A stretch of DNA of 11,587 bases. It comes from 2-01-FULL-49-22 sp036507655 (GTDB lineage Bacteria > Patescibacteriota > Saccharimonadia > Saccharimonadales > UBA10212). Position numbers and translations under genes: made by a program. Each line of letters starts with the position of its first letter. Position 1 is the first letter of the stretch. Of this stretch, positions 1-6,577 are shown in pieces. The notes beneath the pieces were generated by a model, which did no database searches, was not told where the DNA came from, and was given only the letters and a program-made list of their open reading frames with translations. The stretch is taken from NCBI GenBank assembly GCA_036507655.1, contig DATCIS010000016.1, positions 1-11,587 on the forward strand, in the 5' to 3' direction.

Positions 1-1179
1 GACTATCTGGCGCCGGCTCGAAAGAAATGGGAAACGCCACATGTTATGGAGCATGTCATCCTGGGGGCTAACGAAGACTATCCGGATACCCAAGCCTTTC
101 AGGCCGAAATCCACAAAAACGGCGCCTATACCAACGCCTACACCAGTTATTACAACATCAACTACGTCGGCGAGGTAGCCGATTTTGAGTGGGAGAGGGT
201 TATGCGTTTGCAAATGATGGCCCTATCCAAACCGCTTTTTTTGGAAGCCGAGTTCGCCGCCGAGATTGGCAATATCCGTGATGAAATGGTCAGCCGTAGC
301 AACCAGCATTTCTGGTCACTGGCCGGCGAGATGACCAAAGCTTTCGGCCTCAAAATCCCAACCGATGAAGAACGCTCTAAGCTGATTGATAATATCGCAC
401 GCGAAGATGTCATCGAGCACTACAAAAAGACCCATTTCATTAAGAATCTGCGGTTCATCGTGGCAGGGGATTTGCGAGGAAGGCGCAGGCCGCTCAAAGA
501 AGTTATTGAATCACTGGAGTTGCCAGTTGGTATCAGCCGCCATAAGCTACCGATAGAAAAGGCCAAAAAACCGGCTAAGCCGGTATTCGTCAGCAACAAA
601 TCCGTGCCAAACATCTATCTGGGACTGAGCAGCGTGGTTAATGATAAATTGTCAATTCCCGAGGATGACGCTCTGGGCATAGCCCGTATCATGCTGACTG
701 AGACACTCTATTCCAAAATCTTCGGCCAAGCCCGCGAGAAAGGCCTGGTCTATGCTGTGCATTCGGGTCATCATCAAAACAGTCAGTACGCCGAGTGGTC
801 GCTGAGCACGCAAGTCCTGCCCGAAAACGCACCGGCCCTGTGCGACATCGTCCTGCGCGAGATTAAGAAGGTCCAAAAAGGTATCATTGACGACCCCGAT
901 CTTGAGGCCGCCAAGCAGTACGCACTTGGCTCATTCCAACGCTCAATGCAGACTGTCGGCAGTGTCGCCGGCGCCTACGAAAGATATTTCTTTGATGGTT
1001 ACATCGAAGACATGAAGTCCATTCCTGACCGCATCAAAGCCGTCAACCGCAAAGACGTTTCGGCTGTGATGAACCGCATATTCGCTGATGATATTGGAGG
1101 TATTGGCGTATTGGGCGGCGTAGATTCATCAATCGCCCTGCGCCTGCAAGACCAACTCCAGCCACTCTGGCGTGCCTGA
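1..1179 (+). CDS. M16 family zinc metallopeptidase, 5' end cut by window
   Basis: The frame is open from base 1 to a TGA at 1177-1179, giving 392 residues without the true N-terminus. Residues 14-18 of the fragment are HVMEH, the inverted zinc motif HxxEH of the pitrilysin/insulinase (M16) family. Glu95 lies 77 residues after the second His and Glu88 lies 7 before it, the spacing of the third zinc ligand and accessory Glu in pitrilysin. A second M16 domain follows, with a segment typical of these peptidases (SKIFGQAREKGLVYAV, about residues 238-253). Family members degrade peptides or act as processing peptidases; the substrate here is unknown. An ATG at 46 lies between the first His and the Glu of the motif and cannot be the real start, so the gene begins upstream. 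Only about 50 residues appear to be missing. Family assignment is firm; physiological role is not. Confidence 0.93.
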   Translation, partial: DYLAPARKKWETPHVMEHVILGANEDYPDTQAFQAEIHKNGAYTNAYTSYYNINYVGEVADFEWERVMRLQMMALSKPLFLEAEFAAEIGNIRDEMVSRSNQHFWSLAGEMTKAFGLKIPTDEERSKLIDNIAREDVIEHYKKTHFIKNLRFIVAGDLRGRRRPLKEVIESLELPVGISRHKLPIEKAKKPAKPVFVSNKSVPNIYLGLSSVVNDKLSIPEDDALGIARIMLTETLYSKIFGQAREKGLVYAVHSGHHQNSQYAEWSLSTQVLPENAPALCDIVLREIKKVQKGIIDDPDLEAAKQYALGSFQRSMQTVGSVAGAYERYFFDGYIEDMKSIPDRIKAVNRKDVSAVMNRIFADDIGGIGVLGGVDSSIALRLQDQLQPLWRA

Positions 1180-1181
1180 CC

Positions 1182-1213
1182 CCTATATCCTACGCATTAA
1201 ATCCTATATCCTA
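1182..1213 (+). repeat. 11-nt direct repeat upstream of prfB
   Basis: CCTATATCCTA occurs at 1182-1192 and again at 1203-1213, exactly 21 bp apart, in the 39-bp gap between the M16 gene and prfB. The second copy contains the -10-like TATATC that precedes the prfB start. The repeat may be two operator half-sites on the same face of the helix, or a simple local duplication. Confidence 0.6.
1205..1210 (+). promoter_or_regulatory. Possible -10 element of a leaderless prfB promoter
   Basis: TATATC ends 8 nt before the prfB ATG, and no Shine-Dalgarno sequence lies in between. If used, transcription would start at or within a base or two of the start codon. The -35 is not recognisable. The call rests mainly on the same arrangement at other genes in this window. 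Confidence 0.35.
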
Positions 1214-1218
1214 TTAAT

Positions 1219-2295
1219 ATGGACGAATTGCGAAAAAGGCTGGAAAATTTGCGCAAGCAAATTACTCAGGCCACCGAGCGGCTGAAGCTCGATGAGCTAG
1301 ATACTGAGTTGGCACAGTTGCAACAAACCATCCAAAAAGCCGATTTCTGGCAAGATAATCAGCGGGCACAAGCCATTAGCAAACGCCAAGCTGATTTGGC
1401 CCGTCGAGTCCAACCCTGGCAGGAACTTAGTAAATCTGCCGATGAGCTGGCCGATTTACTTGCCGTGGGCGATGATTCAATGGTCGCTGAGCTGTCGACT
1501 CAACTCGGACAATCCGAGTCAAAGCTTGAGCAGCTAAAACAGCAGCTGATGTTTCAAGGTCCATACGATGACCACGATGTAATTTTAAGTGTTCACGCCG
1601 GCGCCGGCGGCACCGATGCGCAGGATTGGGCGCAGATGCTGCTTCGGATGTACAGCCGCTGGGCCGAGAAAAATAATCTGCAGGTTAAAACAGTCGATCA
1701 ATCAGCCGGCGAGGAAGCTGGGATTAAAAGCGTCACTCTAAGAATCGCAGGCGGCGATTTTTTATTTGGCAAACTAGCTGGTGAGCACGGCGTGCACCGA
1801 TTAGTACGTTTAAGCCCATTCAATGCTGACCACCTGCGCCAAACCAGCTTTGCCAAAGTTGAGATTATGCCGGCGATAGAACGCCCGGAAGAGGCACAAA
1901 TCGATGAAAAGGAACTCAAGATTGATGTTTATCGTGCCAGCGGACACGGTGGGCAATCGGTTAATACTACTGATTCGGCGGTGCGTATCACTCATGTCCC
2001 TACCGGCATATCGGTTGCCATACAAACTGAGCGCTCACAGTTACAAAACCGGGAAACCGCTTTGAGTATACTGCGCTCGCGGCTTGTGCAGCTGCAGCTG
2101 GAACAACACGTCAAGGATTTAGCCGAAATTAAAGGCCCAAACCAATCGGCAGAGTGGGGTAATCAAATTCGTAGCTACGTGCTCCATCCCTACAAACAAG
2201 TCAAAGACCTGCGCACCGGCTACGAAACTCCAGACCCTCAAGCAGTGCTCGATGGCGAGCTGGACCCACTCATCAACGCCTGGCTCGATAAGTAA
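1219..2295 (+). CDS. prfB: Peptide chain release factor 2 (RF2)
   Basis: This 358-residue cytoplasmic protein ends translation at UAA and UGA by triggering peptidyl-tRNA hydrolysis on the ribosome. The N-terminal coiled domain (about 1-110) is followed by the RF core. SPF at residues 199-201 is the stop-codon recognition tripeptide that distinguishes RF2 from RF1, and GGQ at 244-246 is the catalytic motif, followed by SVNTTDSAVRITH. Length is close to that of E. coli RF2 (365). The whole gene is one open frame with no internal UGA, so the programmed +1 frameshift that autoregulates many prfB genes is absent. The ATG at 1219 has no Shine-Dalgarno site. The gap to ftsE is 25 bp. A prfB-ftsE-ftsX order is common in bacteria. 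Confidence 0.97.
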   Translation: MDELRKRLENLRKQITQATERLKLDELDTELAQLQQTIQKADFWQDNQRAQAISKRQADLARRVQPWQELSKSADELADLLAVGDDSMVAELSTQLGQSESKLEQLKQQLMFQGPYDDHDVILSVHAGAGGTDAQDWAQMLLRMYSRWAEKNNLQVKTVDQSAGEEAGIKSVTLRIAGGDFLFGKLAGEHGVHRLVRLSPFNADHLRQTSFAKVEIMPAIERPEEAQIDEKELKIDVYRASGHGGQSVNTTDSAVRITHVPTGISVAIQTERSQLQNRETALSILRSRLVQLQLEQHVKDLAEIKGPNQSAEWGNQIRSYVLHPYKQVKDLRTGYETPDPQAVLDGELDPLINAWLDK

Positions 2296-2303
2296 AGTGC
2301 TTT

Positions 2304-2312
2304 TGTTATACT
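2304..2312 (+). promoter_or_regulatory. Extended -10 promoter element of ftsE
   Basis: TGT followed by TATACT (2307-2312) matches the extended -10 form TGn-TATAAT at five of six hexamer positions. It ends 8 nt before the ftsE ATG, with no Shine-Dalgarno site, which predicts a transcript beginning at or next to the start codon. No clear -35 is seen, as is usual for extended -10 promoters. Confidence 0.5.
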
Positions 2313-2320
2313 AGTAGATA

Positions 2321-3001
2321 ATGATTTTACTGGATCGCGTCACTAAGACGTACAGCCGGCGAGGGCCGGCATTGGATAGAATCTCGTTGCATGTTGAGCC
2401 TAAAGAATTCGTATTGATAGTTGGGCCGAGCGGTGCTGGTAAGTCGACGCTGTTTAAGCTTTTAACACGGGAAGAAAAACCGACCAGCGGCAAAATAATC
2501 GTCGGCGGCATCGATTATGACCGGCTGCATGATAAAGACATTCCGCTGCTTCGCCGCAAAATTGGTGTGGTATTCCAGGACTTCAAACTATTGCTTAATA
2601 AAACGGTTGGCGAGAACGTAGCTTTTGCGCTGGAAATCGCCGGTATACCAACCAACGAAATTAAACACACGGTACCTAAAGTCCTGGATGTAGTTGGCCT
2701 AAAGGGCAAGGATAAAAACTACCCGCTGGAGCTGTCCGGCGGTGAGCGCCAGCGCGTAGCCATCGCCCGGGCCATCGTGCGCCAGCCGAAAATTCTGATT
2801 GCCGATGAGCCAACCGGCAACCTCGACCCTAAACACGCCTGGGATGTGATTACTGTGCTGGAAAAAATCAACCGTTTTGGCACCACCGTGCTACTAACAA
2901 CCCACAATCAGGAAATCGTTAATAAACTGCGCCGTAGGGTGGTAACCATTAACGACGGCAAAATAGTATCAGACCGGGCTGCCGGTCAATACAGAGGCTA
3001 A
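2321..3001 (+). CDS. ftsE: Cell division ATP-binding protein FtsE
   Basis: This 226-residue ABC ATPase is the cytoplasmic partner of FtsX; the pair couples ATP hydrolysis to activation of peptidoglycan hydrolases at the septum. The ATPase motifs are complete: Walker A GPSGAGKS (35-42), Q-loop Gln86, signature LSGGE (138-142), Walker B ILIADEP (158-164), D-loop GNLDP (166-170) and switch His195. Length equals that of typical FtsE (about 220-230). The closely related LolD/MacB-type ATPases cannot be excluded by motifs alone, but the FtsX gene 3 bp downstream makes the FtsE call firm. The start follows an extended -10 directly and lacks a Shine-Dalgarno site. Confidence 0.96.
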   Translation: MILLDRVTKTYSRRGPALDRISLHVEPKEFVLIVGPSGAGKSTLFKLLTREEKPTSGKIIVGGIDYDRLHDKDIPLLRRKIGVVFQDFKLLLNKTVGENVAFALEIAGIPTNEIKHTVPKVLDVVGLKGKDKNYPLELSGGERQRVAIARAIVRQPKILIADEPTGNLDPKHAWDVITVLEKINRFGTTVLLTTHNQEIVNKLRRRVVTINDGKIVSDRAAGQYRG

Positions 3002-3004
3002 TTA

Positions 3005-3952
3005 ATGAAGAACAACGAACATCGGTTCATAACGCTTGAGCGCATTATCAAAAACGGCGTCATTTCTTTTGGCCGCAATATCTGGATTGCCATTGCGGCG
3101 ATTGCCATGATGGCTATCACGCTGACGATTCTACTGTTCGCAATCGTTGCTAATGCTACTTTTGATCACACGATTGACGATATCACCAGCCACATCGATG
3201 TCTCGGTTTATCTGAAAGATGAAGTGACCGAACAACAGCGCAACGACTTTATTGGGCAGCTTCGGGAAATAGACAATGTCAAAGACGTGGAATTCATCAG
3301 TAAAGAGCAGGCCCTAAAAACCTACCGTCAGCAAAATGCCGAAAACCAGGATCTTTTAGCGGCTATTTCCGAGACCGACAATCCTTTGCCGGCAACGGTA
3401 GTAATAAAACCGGTTAACCCCAATAAACTCAACAGCATTAAGATTTTTTTGGATAAAGCAGCAACCAAGGAGCTGCAGTCGGACCCGACAAGCTATTCCG
3501 GTGACCGGAAAGCGGCGATAGATAAGATTACCAGCGCCACCCGCTTTTTCCAGCAAGCCGGCATCGTTGGCATAATTGTCTTTATTGTTATCTCTATGCT
3601 GATTATTTTTAACACCATCAGAATGGCCATATTTAACCGCCGCGACGAACTGGTGATTATGCGTCTGCTGGGGGCCACGCCAGGTTATATTAGGGGGCCG
3701 TTCGTGGTTGAGACCATGCTCTACGGGGCTGTAGCGGCGACAATTTCGCTAATAGTAGTATCATCGCTGTTTGCCATAGCCAGCTCAACGCTTGAAGCCA
3801 GCAGCTTAGGCTTGCTTGATATTAACTACTCCAGCCGATTCTTTAAGAACAACTTGTGGTTGATTTTGACTACCCAAATTACGGTTGGTATACTGATTGG
3901 AGCCGCCTCGTCCGCCTTTGCTACCAGGCGGTATCTGAAACTACATCGCTAA
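3005..3952 (+). CDS. ftsX: Cell division protein FtsX, ABC transporter permease-like
   Basis: This 315-residue membrane protein has the FtsX topology: a cytoplasmic N-terminus, TM1 (about 26-50), an extracytoplasmic domain of about 130 residues (52-182), then TM2 (185-207), TM3 (235-260) and TM4 (283-305). The cytoplasmic RRDELVIMRLLGAT segment (212-225) is the conserved loop of FtsX/MacB-type permeases. In Gram-positives the large outer loop holds a coiled-coil peptidoglycan hydrolase, and such a gene follows here. The start is 3 bp after the ftsE stop, preceded by AGAGG (2993-2997) at 7-nt spacing, so this internal cistron uses a Shine-Dalgarno site while ftsE does not. Confidence 0.95.
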   Translation: MKNNEHRFITLERIIKNGVISFGRNIWIAIAAIAMMAITLTILLFAIVANATFDHTIDDITSHIDVSVYLKDEVTEQQRNDFIGQLREIDNVKDVEFISKEQALKTYRQQNAENQDLLAAISETDNPLPATVVIKPVNPNKLNSIKIFLDKAATKELQSDPTSYSGDRKAAIDKITSATRFFQQAGIVGIIVFIVISMLIIFNTIRMAIFNRRDELVIMRLLGATPGYIRGPFVVETMLYGAVAATISLIVVSSLFAIASSTLEASSLGLLDINYSSRFFKNNLWLILTTQITVGILIGAASSAFATRRYLKLHR

Positions 3953-4070
3953 CAAATATTTTAGATAAAGCGTTAATTCACTAATTAATAAAAGCTCGTA
4001 TCTATTGCATACGGGTAGGGAGTGTGATATTATTATTGTGCTAAAGCACAAACAAAAATTCTACAATCCG
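3953..4070 (+). other. ftsX-CHAP hydrolase intergenic region with two hairpins and a possible promoter
   Basis: This AT-rich 118-bp gap holds three signals. A stem of 7 bp including one wobble forms between 3995-4001 and 4009-4015 (core CGTAT/ATACG); it has no T-tract, so it is not a clear terminator. TG-A-TATTAT (4025-4033) resembles an extended -10 and would start transcription near 4040. TTGTGC-TAAA-GCACAA (4036-4051) is a perfect 6-bp hairpin at that predicted transcript start. No Shine-Dalgarno site precedes the ATG at 4071. The hydrolase may thus be transcribed separately from ftsEX or by read-through. Confidence 0.4.
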
Positions 4071-5234
4071 ATGCCGAAGCCAAATAGAAATACGACTATT
4101 CGTTTTAAGTCGCTGGTAACAGTTCTTGTATTAGTGTTTGGTTTGGCCGGTGCTGGCATTTACAGCGGTATAGCCGGGGCTGATCAGTTTGACGAGCAGA
4201 TTAGTGAGCTACAGAATCAAAATTCGAGTTATCAAAGCCGGGTCAATGAGTTGACAGCTGAAGCTGCCAGTTACCAGGATGCTATCAACCAACTTGAAGC
4301 CCAGATTAACGCCCTGCAGCAAGCCATCACAGCTAACCAGCAGGCCGCTGCCCAGCTAGAACGGGAAATCAAGGCCAAAGAGGCTGAGTTGGAGCATCAG
4401 AGGGATGTTCTTGGCCAAAGCATCAAGGCTATGTATCTGGAGGGTCAGATATCAACACTGGAAATTTTGGCCGCCAGCCGTGACATAAGCGATTTTGTTA
4501 ACAAGCAAGTTGCCAGAAACGCCGTTCAGAACAAAATCAAGACTTTGGTAGATGAGATTACCCAGCTTAAGCTGGACTTAGAACAAAAGCACCGCGAACT
4601 TCAAACTAGAATTCAGGAGCAACAAAGTCAGCAAAACGAACTTAATGTCACAAGAGCCGAACAGGCGCGGTTGCTTTCATACACGGTCAGTCAAAAGCGT
4701 GATTATAACACCAAGATTAACAGTAACAAGAATCAAATTGCCGAATTGTACCGCCAGCAGGCGCTGGAAAACATTCGACGTTTCGGTGGCAGCGGCGGCC
4801 AGTTGGGTGGTGGTGGTTACCCCTGGGGCTACGCGCCTTGCAAGTGGACCGGGGCTGTTGAAGGATATTGCCCGAACTACGACTGGGCAGTCGGCGGATC
4901 AGTTTACAACTGGCAAAATAGTGGCTACGGTTATCGCAACTGCACTGACTGGGTGGCCTGGCGTGTTAAGACAGCCGGCGGCTATGTGCCATCTGGACTT
5001 GGCAATGCCAGACAATGGGACGACCGGGCGCCATCTTATGGTTTCAGCGTCAGCAGCTCGCCAAGGAAAGGTGCTGCGGCCGTAAGTAACTATGGCTACT
5101 ACGGACACGTTATGTATGTCGAAGCAGTGAATGGTGACGGCTCTATAACGGTTAGCGATTACAACCGTGCCGGTACAGGCAAGTACGACATCAATGTCAT
5201 CAACCCATCCGGCCTAACCTTCGTCTACTTCTAG
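4071..5234 (+). CDS. Secreted coiled-coil/CHAP peptidoglycan hydrolase, PcsB/CwlO-like
   Basis: This 387-residue protein has a signal peptide: a basic N-terminus, a hydrophobic core at about 14-34 and probable cleavage after AGA (35-37). Two long Gln/Glu-rich coiled coils (about 40-115 and 145-235) are broken by an MYLEGQISTLEILAASRDI segment (121-139), which matches the hinge of PcsB, CwlO and EnvC-type proteins that bind FtsX. A Gly-rich linker (238-250) leads to a C-terminal CHAP domain. Its probable catalytic residues are Cys291 (in RNCTDW) and His346 (in YYGHVMYVE), with the family's NGDGSITVSDYN strand at 354-365. CHAP domains cut peptidoglycan amide bonds, as amidase or endopeptidase; the specificity here is unknown. 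Cys257 and Cys267 could form a disulfide. An in-frame GTG at 4038 and TTG at 4005 would lengthen it; ATG 4071 was chosen because it gives a standard signal peptide. Confidence 0.92.
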   Translation: MPKPNRNTTIRFKSLVTVLVLVFGLAGAGIYSGIAGADQFDEQISELQNQNSSYQSRVNELTAEAASYQDAINQLEAQINALQQAITANQQAAAQLEREIKAKEAELEHQRDVLGQSIKAMYLEGQISTLEILAASRDISDFVNKQVARNAVQNKIKTLVDEITQLKLDLEQKHRELQTRIQEQQSQQNELNVTRAEQARLLSYTVSQKRDYNTKINSNKNQIAELYRQQALENIRRFGGSGGQLGGGGYPWGYAPCKWTGAVEGYCPNYDWAVGGSVYNWQNSGYGYRNCTDWVAWRVKTAGGYVPSGLGNARQWDDRAPSYGFSVSSSPRKGAAAVSNYGYYGHVMYVEAVNGDGSITVSDYNRAGTGKYDINVINPSGLTFVYF

Positions 5235-5259
5235 CTGCTCTTCCGGAGAACTAGTGAGG

Positions 5260-5293
5260 TATAATTGAACAAACATTAGTATTTTAATTGGAG
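5260..5293 (+). promoter_or_regulatory. Promoter -10 and Shine-Dalgarno of the S41 protease gene
   Basis: A perfect TATAAT lies at 5260-5265 with no obvious -35. GGAG at 5290-5293 stands 7 nt before the GTG at 5301 and decides that start. The predicted leader of about 28 nt with a Shine-Dalgarno site contrasts with the leaderless pattern at several other genes here. Confidence 0.6.
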
Positions 5294-5300
5294 ATAAAAA

Positions 5301-6530
5301 GTGGAGGGACAGGAGGAGCAGTCGTTGAAACCACGGCCTGGAAAAGGCAAACGCCTACTTAAATCGCTAGGGGTGCTGTTTTTTTCGACTGTCATATTCA
5401 CTGCCGGCCTGGCTGTTGGCCGGGGCGACATTCGTATCAGCGGTTTGAGTCAAAACCGCCAGCCACTGGCTGGCTCGGCGTTTGAATACTCTTCCGTCGA
5501 CCAGTTATACCAGGTCCTTAAGAACGATTTTGATGGCAGCCTTGATAAAACCCAACTACTCGACGGCATTAAGTCAGGCCTGGTCGGCGCGACCGGCGAT
5601 CCATATACCGAATATTTCAACCCCAAAGAAGCCAAAGAGTTCAATGAGATACTGTCTGGGAGTTTCACTGGCATTGGTGCTGAGCTTGGTACCGATGATG
5701 ACAACAACATCGTGGTTGTTTCGCCTTTAAGCGGCTATCCAGCCGAAAAAGCCGGTCTGAAGCCCAATGACATAATTGCTGCAGTGGATGGCGAGACTAC
5801 TAGCGGCCTGCGAGTTGAAGCAGTTGTTCGCAAAATCCGCGGACCGGCTGATACCAAGGTAACCTTAACAATTGTCCGTGGTAATGAGCGGCCGTTTGAT
5901 GTAACCATCACACGTGTACAGGTTAAGCTATCAAGCGTCGAGTACCAAATTGACGGTAACATCGCCTATCTAAAAATCAGCCAGTTTACCGATGATACTG
6001 TTGGGCTAGCCAAGAAAGCTGCTAAAGATTTTAAAGCCAAAGGAGTTAAAGGGATAGTGCTGGATCTTAGAAGTAACCCGGGGGGCTATCTTGACGGCTC
6101 GGTAGAGATTGCCAGCATGTGGTTGGATAAAGGCAAGACGGTTGTCTCGGAACGTCGCGGCGCAACGATTCTTTCTACCAAGCACTCAAATGGTTCCGGA
6201 GAGTTTAGGGGCCAACCCACCGTGGCCTTAATAGATGCCGGCTCAGCCAGCGCCGCCGAGATCGTGGCCGGAGCATTACGCGATAACAACCTGGCGACAC
6301 TTGTAGGCACCAAAAGTTTTGGTAAAGGTAGTGTGCAACAGGTAGTCAACTTGCCTGATGGCTCTGAGCTTAAGGTGACAGTTGCCCGTTGGTATACCCC
6401 CGCCGGCAAGAACATCGATAAACATGGGATTGAGCCGGATGTGAAAGTTGAAATCAGCGGCGCCGATCAACCAGCCGAGCGCGATCCTCAAAAGGACAAA
6501 GCCTACGAGATTTTAAGAAGTAAAATTTAG
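5301..6530 (+). CDS. S41 carboxy-terminal processing protease (CtpA/Prc-like)
   Basis: This 409-residue serine protease is anchored by one N-terminal membrane segment (about 21-40) and faces outside the membrane. Order: N-terminal helical region (about 62-115), PDZ domain (about 122-205, with GIGAEL and YPAEKAGLKPNDIIAAVDG), then the S41 protease domain. VLDLRSNPGG (253-262) is a core signature. Ser317 in GSASAAE is the probable nucleophile, and Lys342 with Gln346 in FGKGSVQ completes the Ser-Lys active site. Family members trim or degrade proteins from an exposed C-terminus. The CtpA of photosystem II processing and the CtpB of B. subtilis sporulation are relatives; the substrate here is unknown, though the adjacent secreted hydrolase is a candidate. 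The start is GTG, supported by GGAG 7 nt upstream. The call is sure at family level. Confidence 0.95.
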   Translation: MEGQEEQSLKPRPGKGKRLLKSLGVLFFSTVIFTAGLAVGRGDIRISGLSQNRQPLAGSAFEYSSVDQLYQVLKNDFDGSLDKTQLLDGIKSGLVGATGDPYTEYFNPKEAKEFNEILSGSFTGIGAELGTDDDNNIVVVSPLSGYPAEKAGLKPNDIIAAVDGETTSGLRVEAVVRKIRGPADTKVTLTIVRGNERPFDVTITRVQVKLSSVEYQIDGNIAYLKISQFTDDTVGLAKKAAKDFKAKGVKGIVLDLRSNPGGYLDGSVEIASMWLDKGKTVVSERRGATILSTKHSNGSGEFRGQPTVALIDAGSASAAEIVAGALRDNNLATLVGTKSFGKGSVQQVVNLPDGSELKVTVARWYTPAGKNIDKHGIEPDVKVEISGADQPAERDPQKDKAYEILRSKI

Positions 6531-6551
6531 GGCGAACCTCGCCTTTGTGTT
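6531..6551 (+). terminator. Intrinsic terminator after the S41 protease gene
   Basis: GGCGA (6531-6535) pairs with TCGCC (6539-6543) around an ACC loop and is followed by TTTGTGTT. The hairpin starts directly after the TAG stop. The stem is short and the T-tract is interrupted by G, so termination may be partial. The last bases of the tract overlap the -10 of the next gene. Confidence 0.55.
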
Positions 6552-6574
6552 AGAATCTAAGGAGTTAAAGGGAG
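6548..6574 (+). promoter_or_regulatory. Extended -10 promoter and ribosome binding site of pyrG
   Basis: TGT-TAGAAT (6548-6556) is an extended -10 with five of six hexamer matches, directly after the terminator hairpin. GGGAG (6570-6574) is the closer ribosome binding site: 3 nt before the ATG at 6578 but 6 nt before the next codon, GTG at 6581. AAGGAG (6559-6564) is 13 nt from the ATG and overlaps the predicted transcription start near 6563. Confidence 0.5.
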
Positions 6575-6577
6575 TGC

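Noticed and set aside
1270..1310. Programmed frameshift site in prfB
   Set aside because: The gene is continuous in one frame and the equivalent segment has neither a UGA nor a CUU-U slippery sequence.
3995..4015. Intrinsic terminator after ftsX
   Set aside because: The stem is 7 bp with a wobble but is followed by TAGGGAGTG, with no T-tract.
4005..4070. N-terminal extension of the CHAP hydrolase from the TTG at 4005
   Set aside because: It would add 22 residues before a standard signal peptide and place the start upstream of the likely promoter.
4645..5085. 146-codon ORF in another + frame inside the CHAP hydrolase gene
   Set aside because: Composition and position make it a shadow of the CHAP coding sequence; no domain is visible.
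6086..6415. 109-codon antisense ORF within the S41 protease gene
   Set aside because: It lies antisense to the conserved catalytic region, has no ribosome binding site and shows no recognisable domain.
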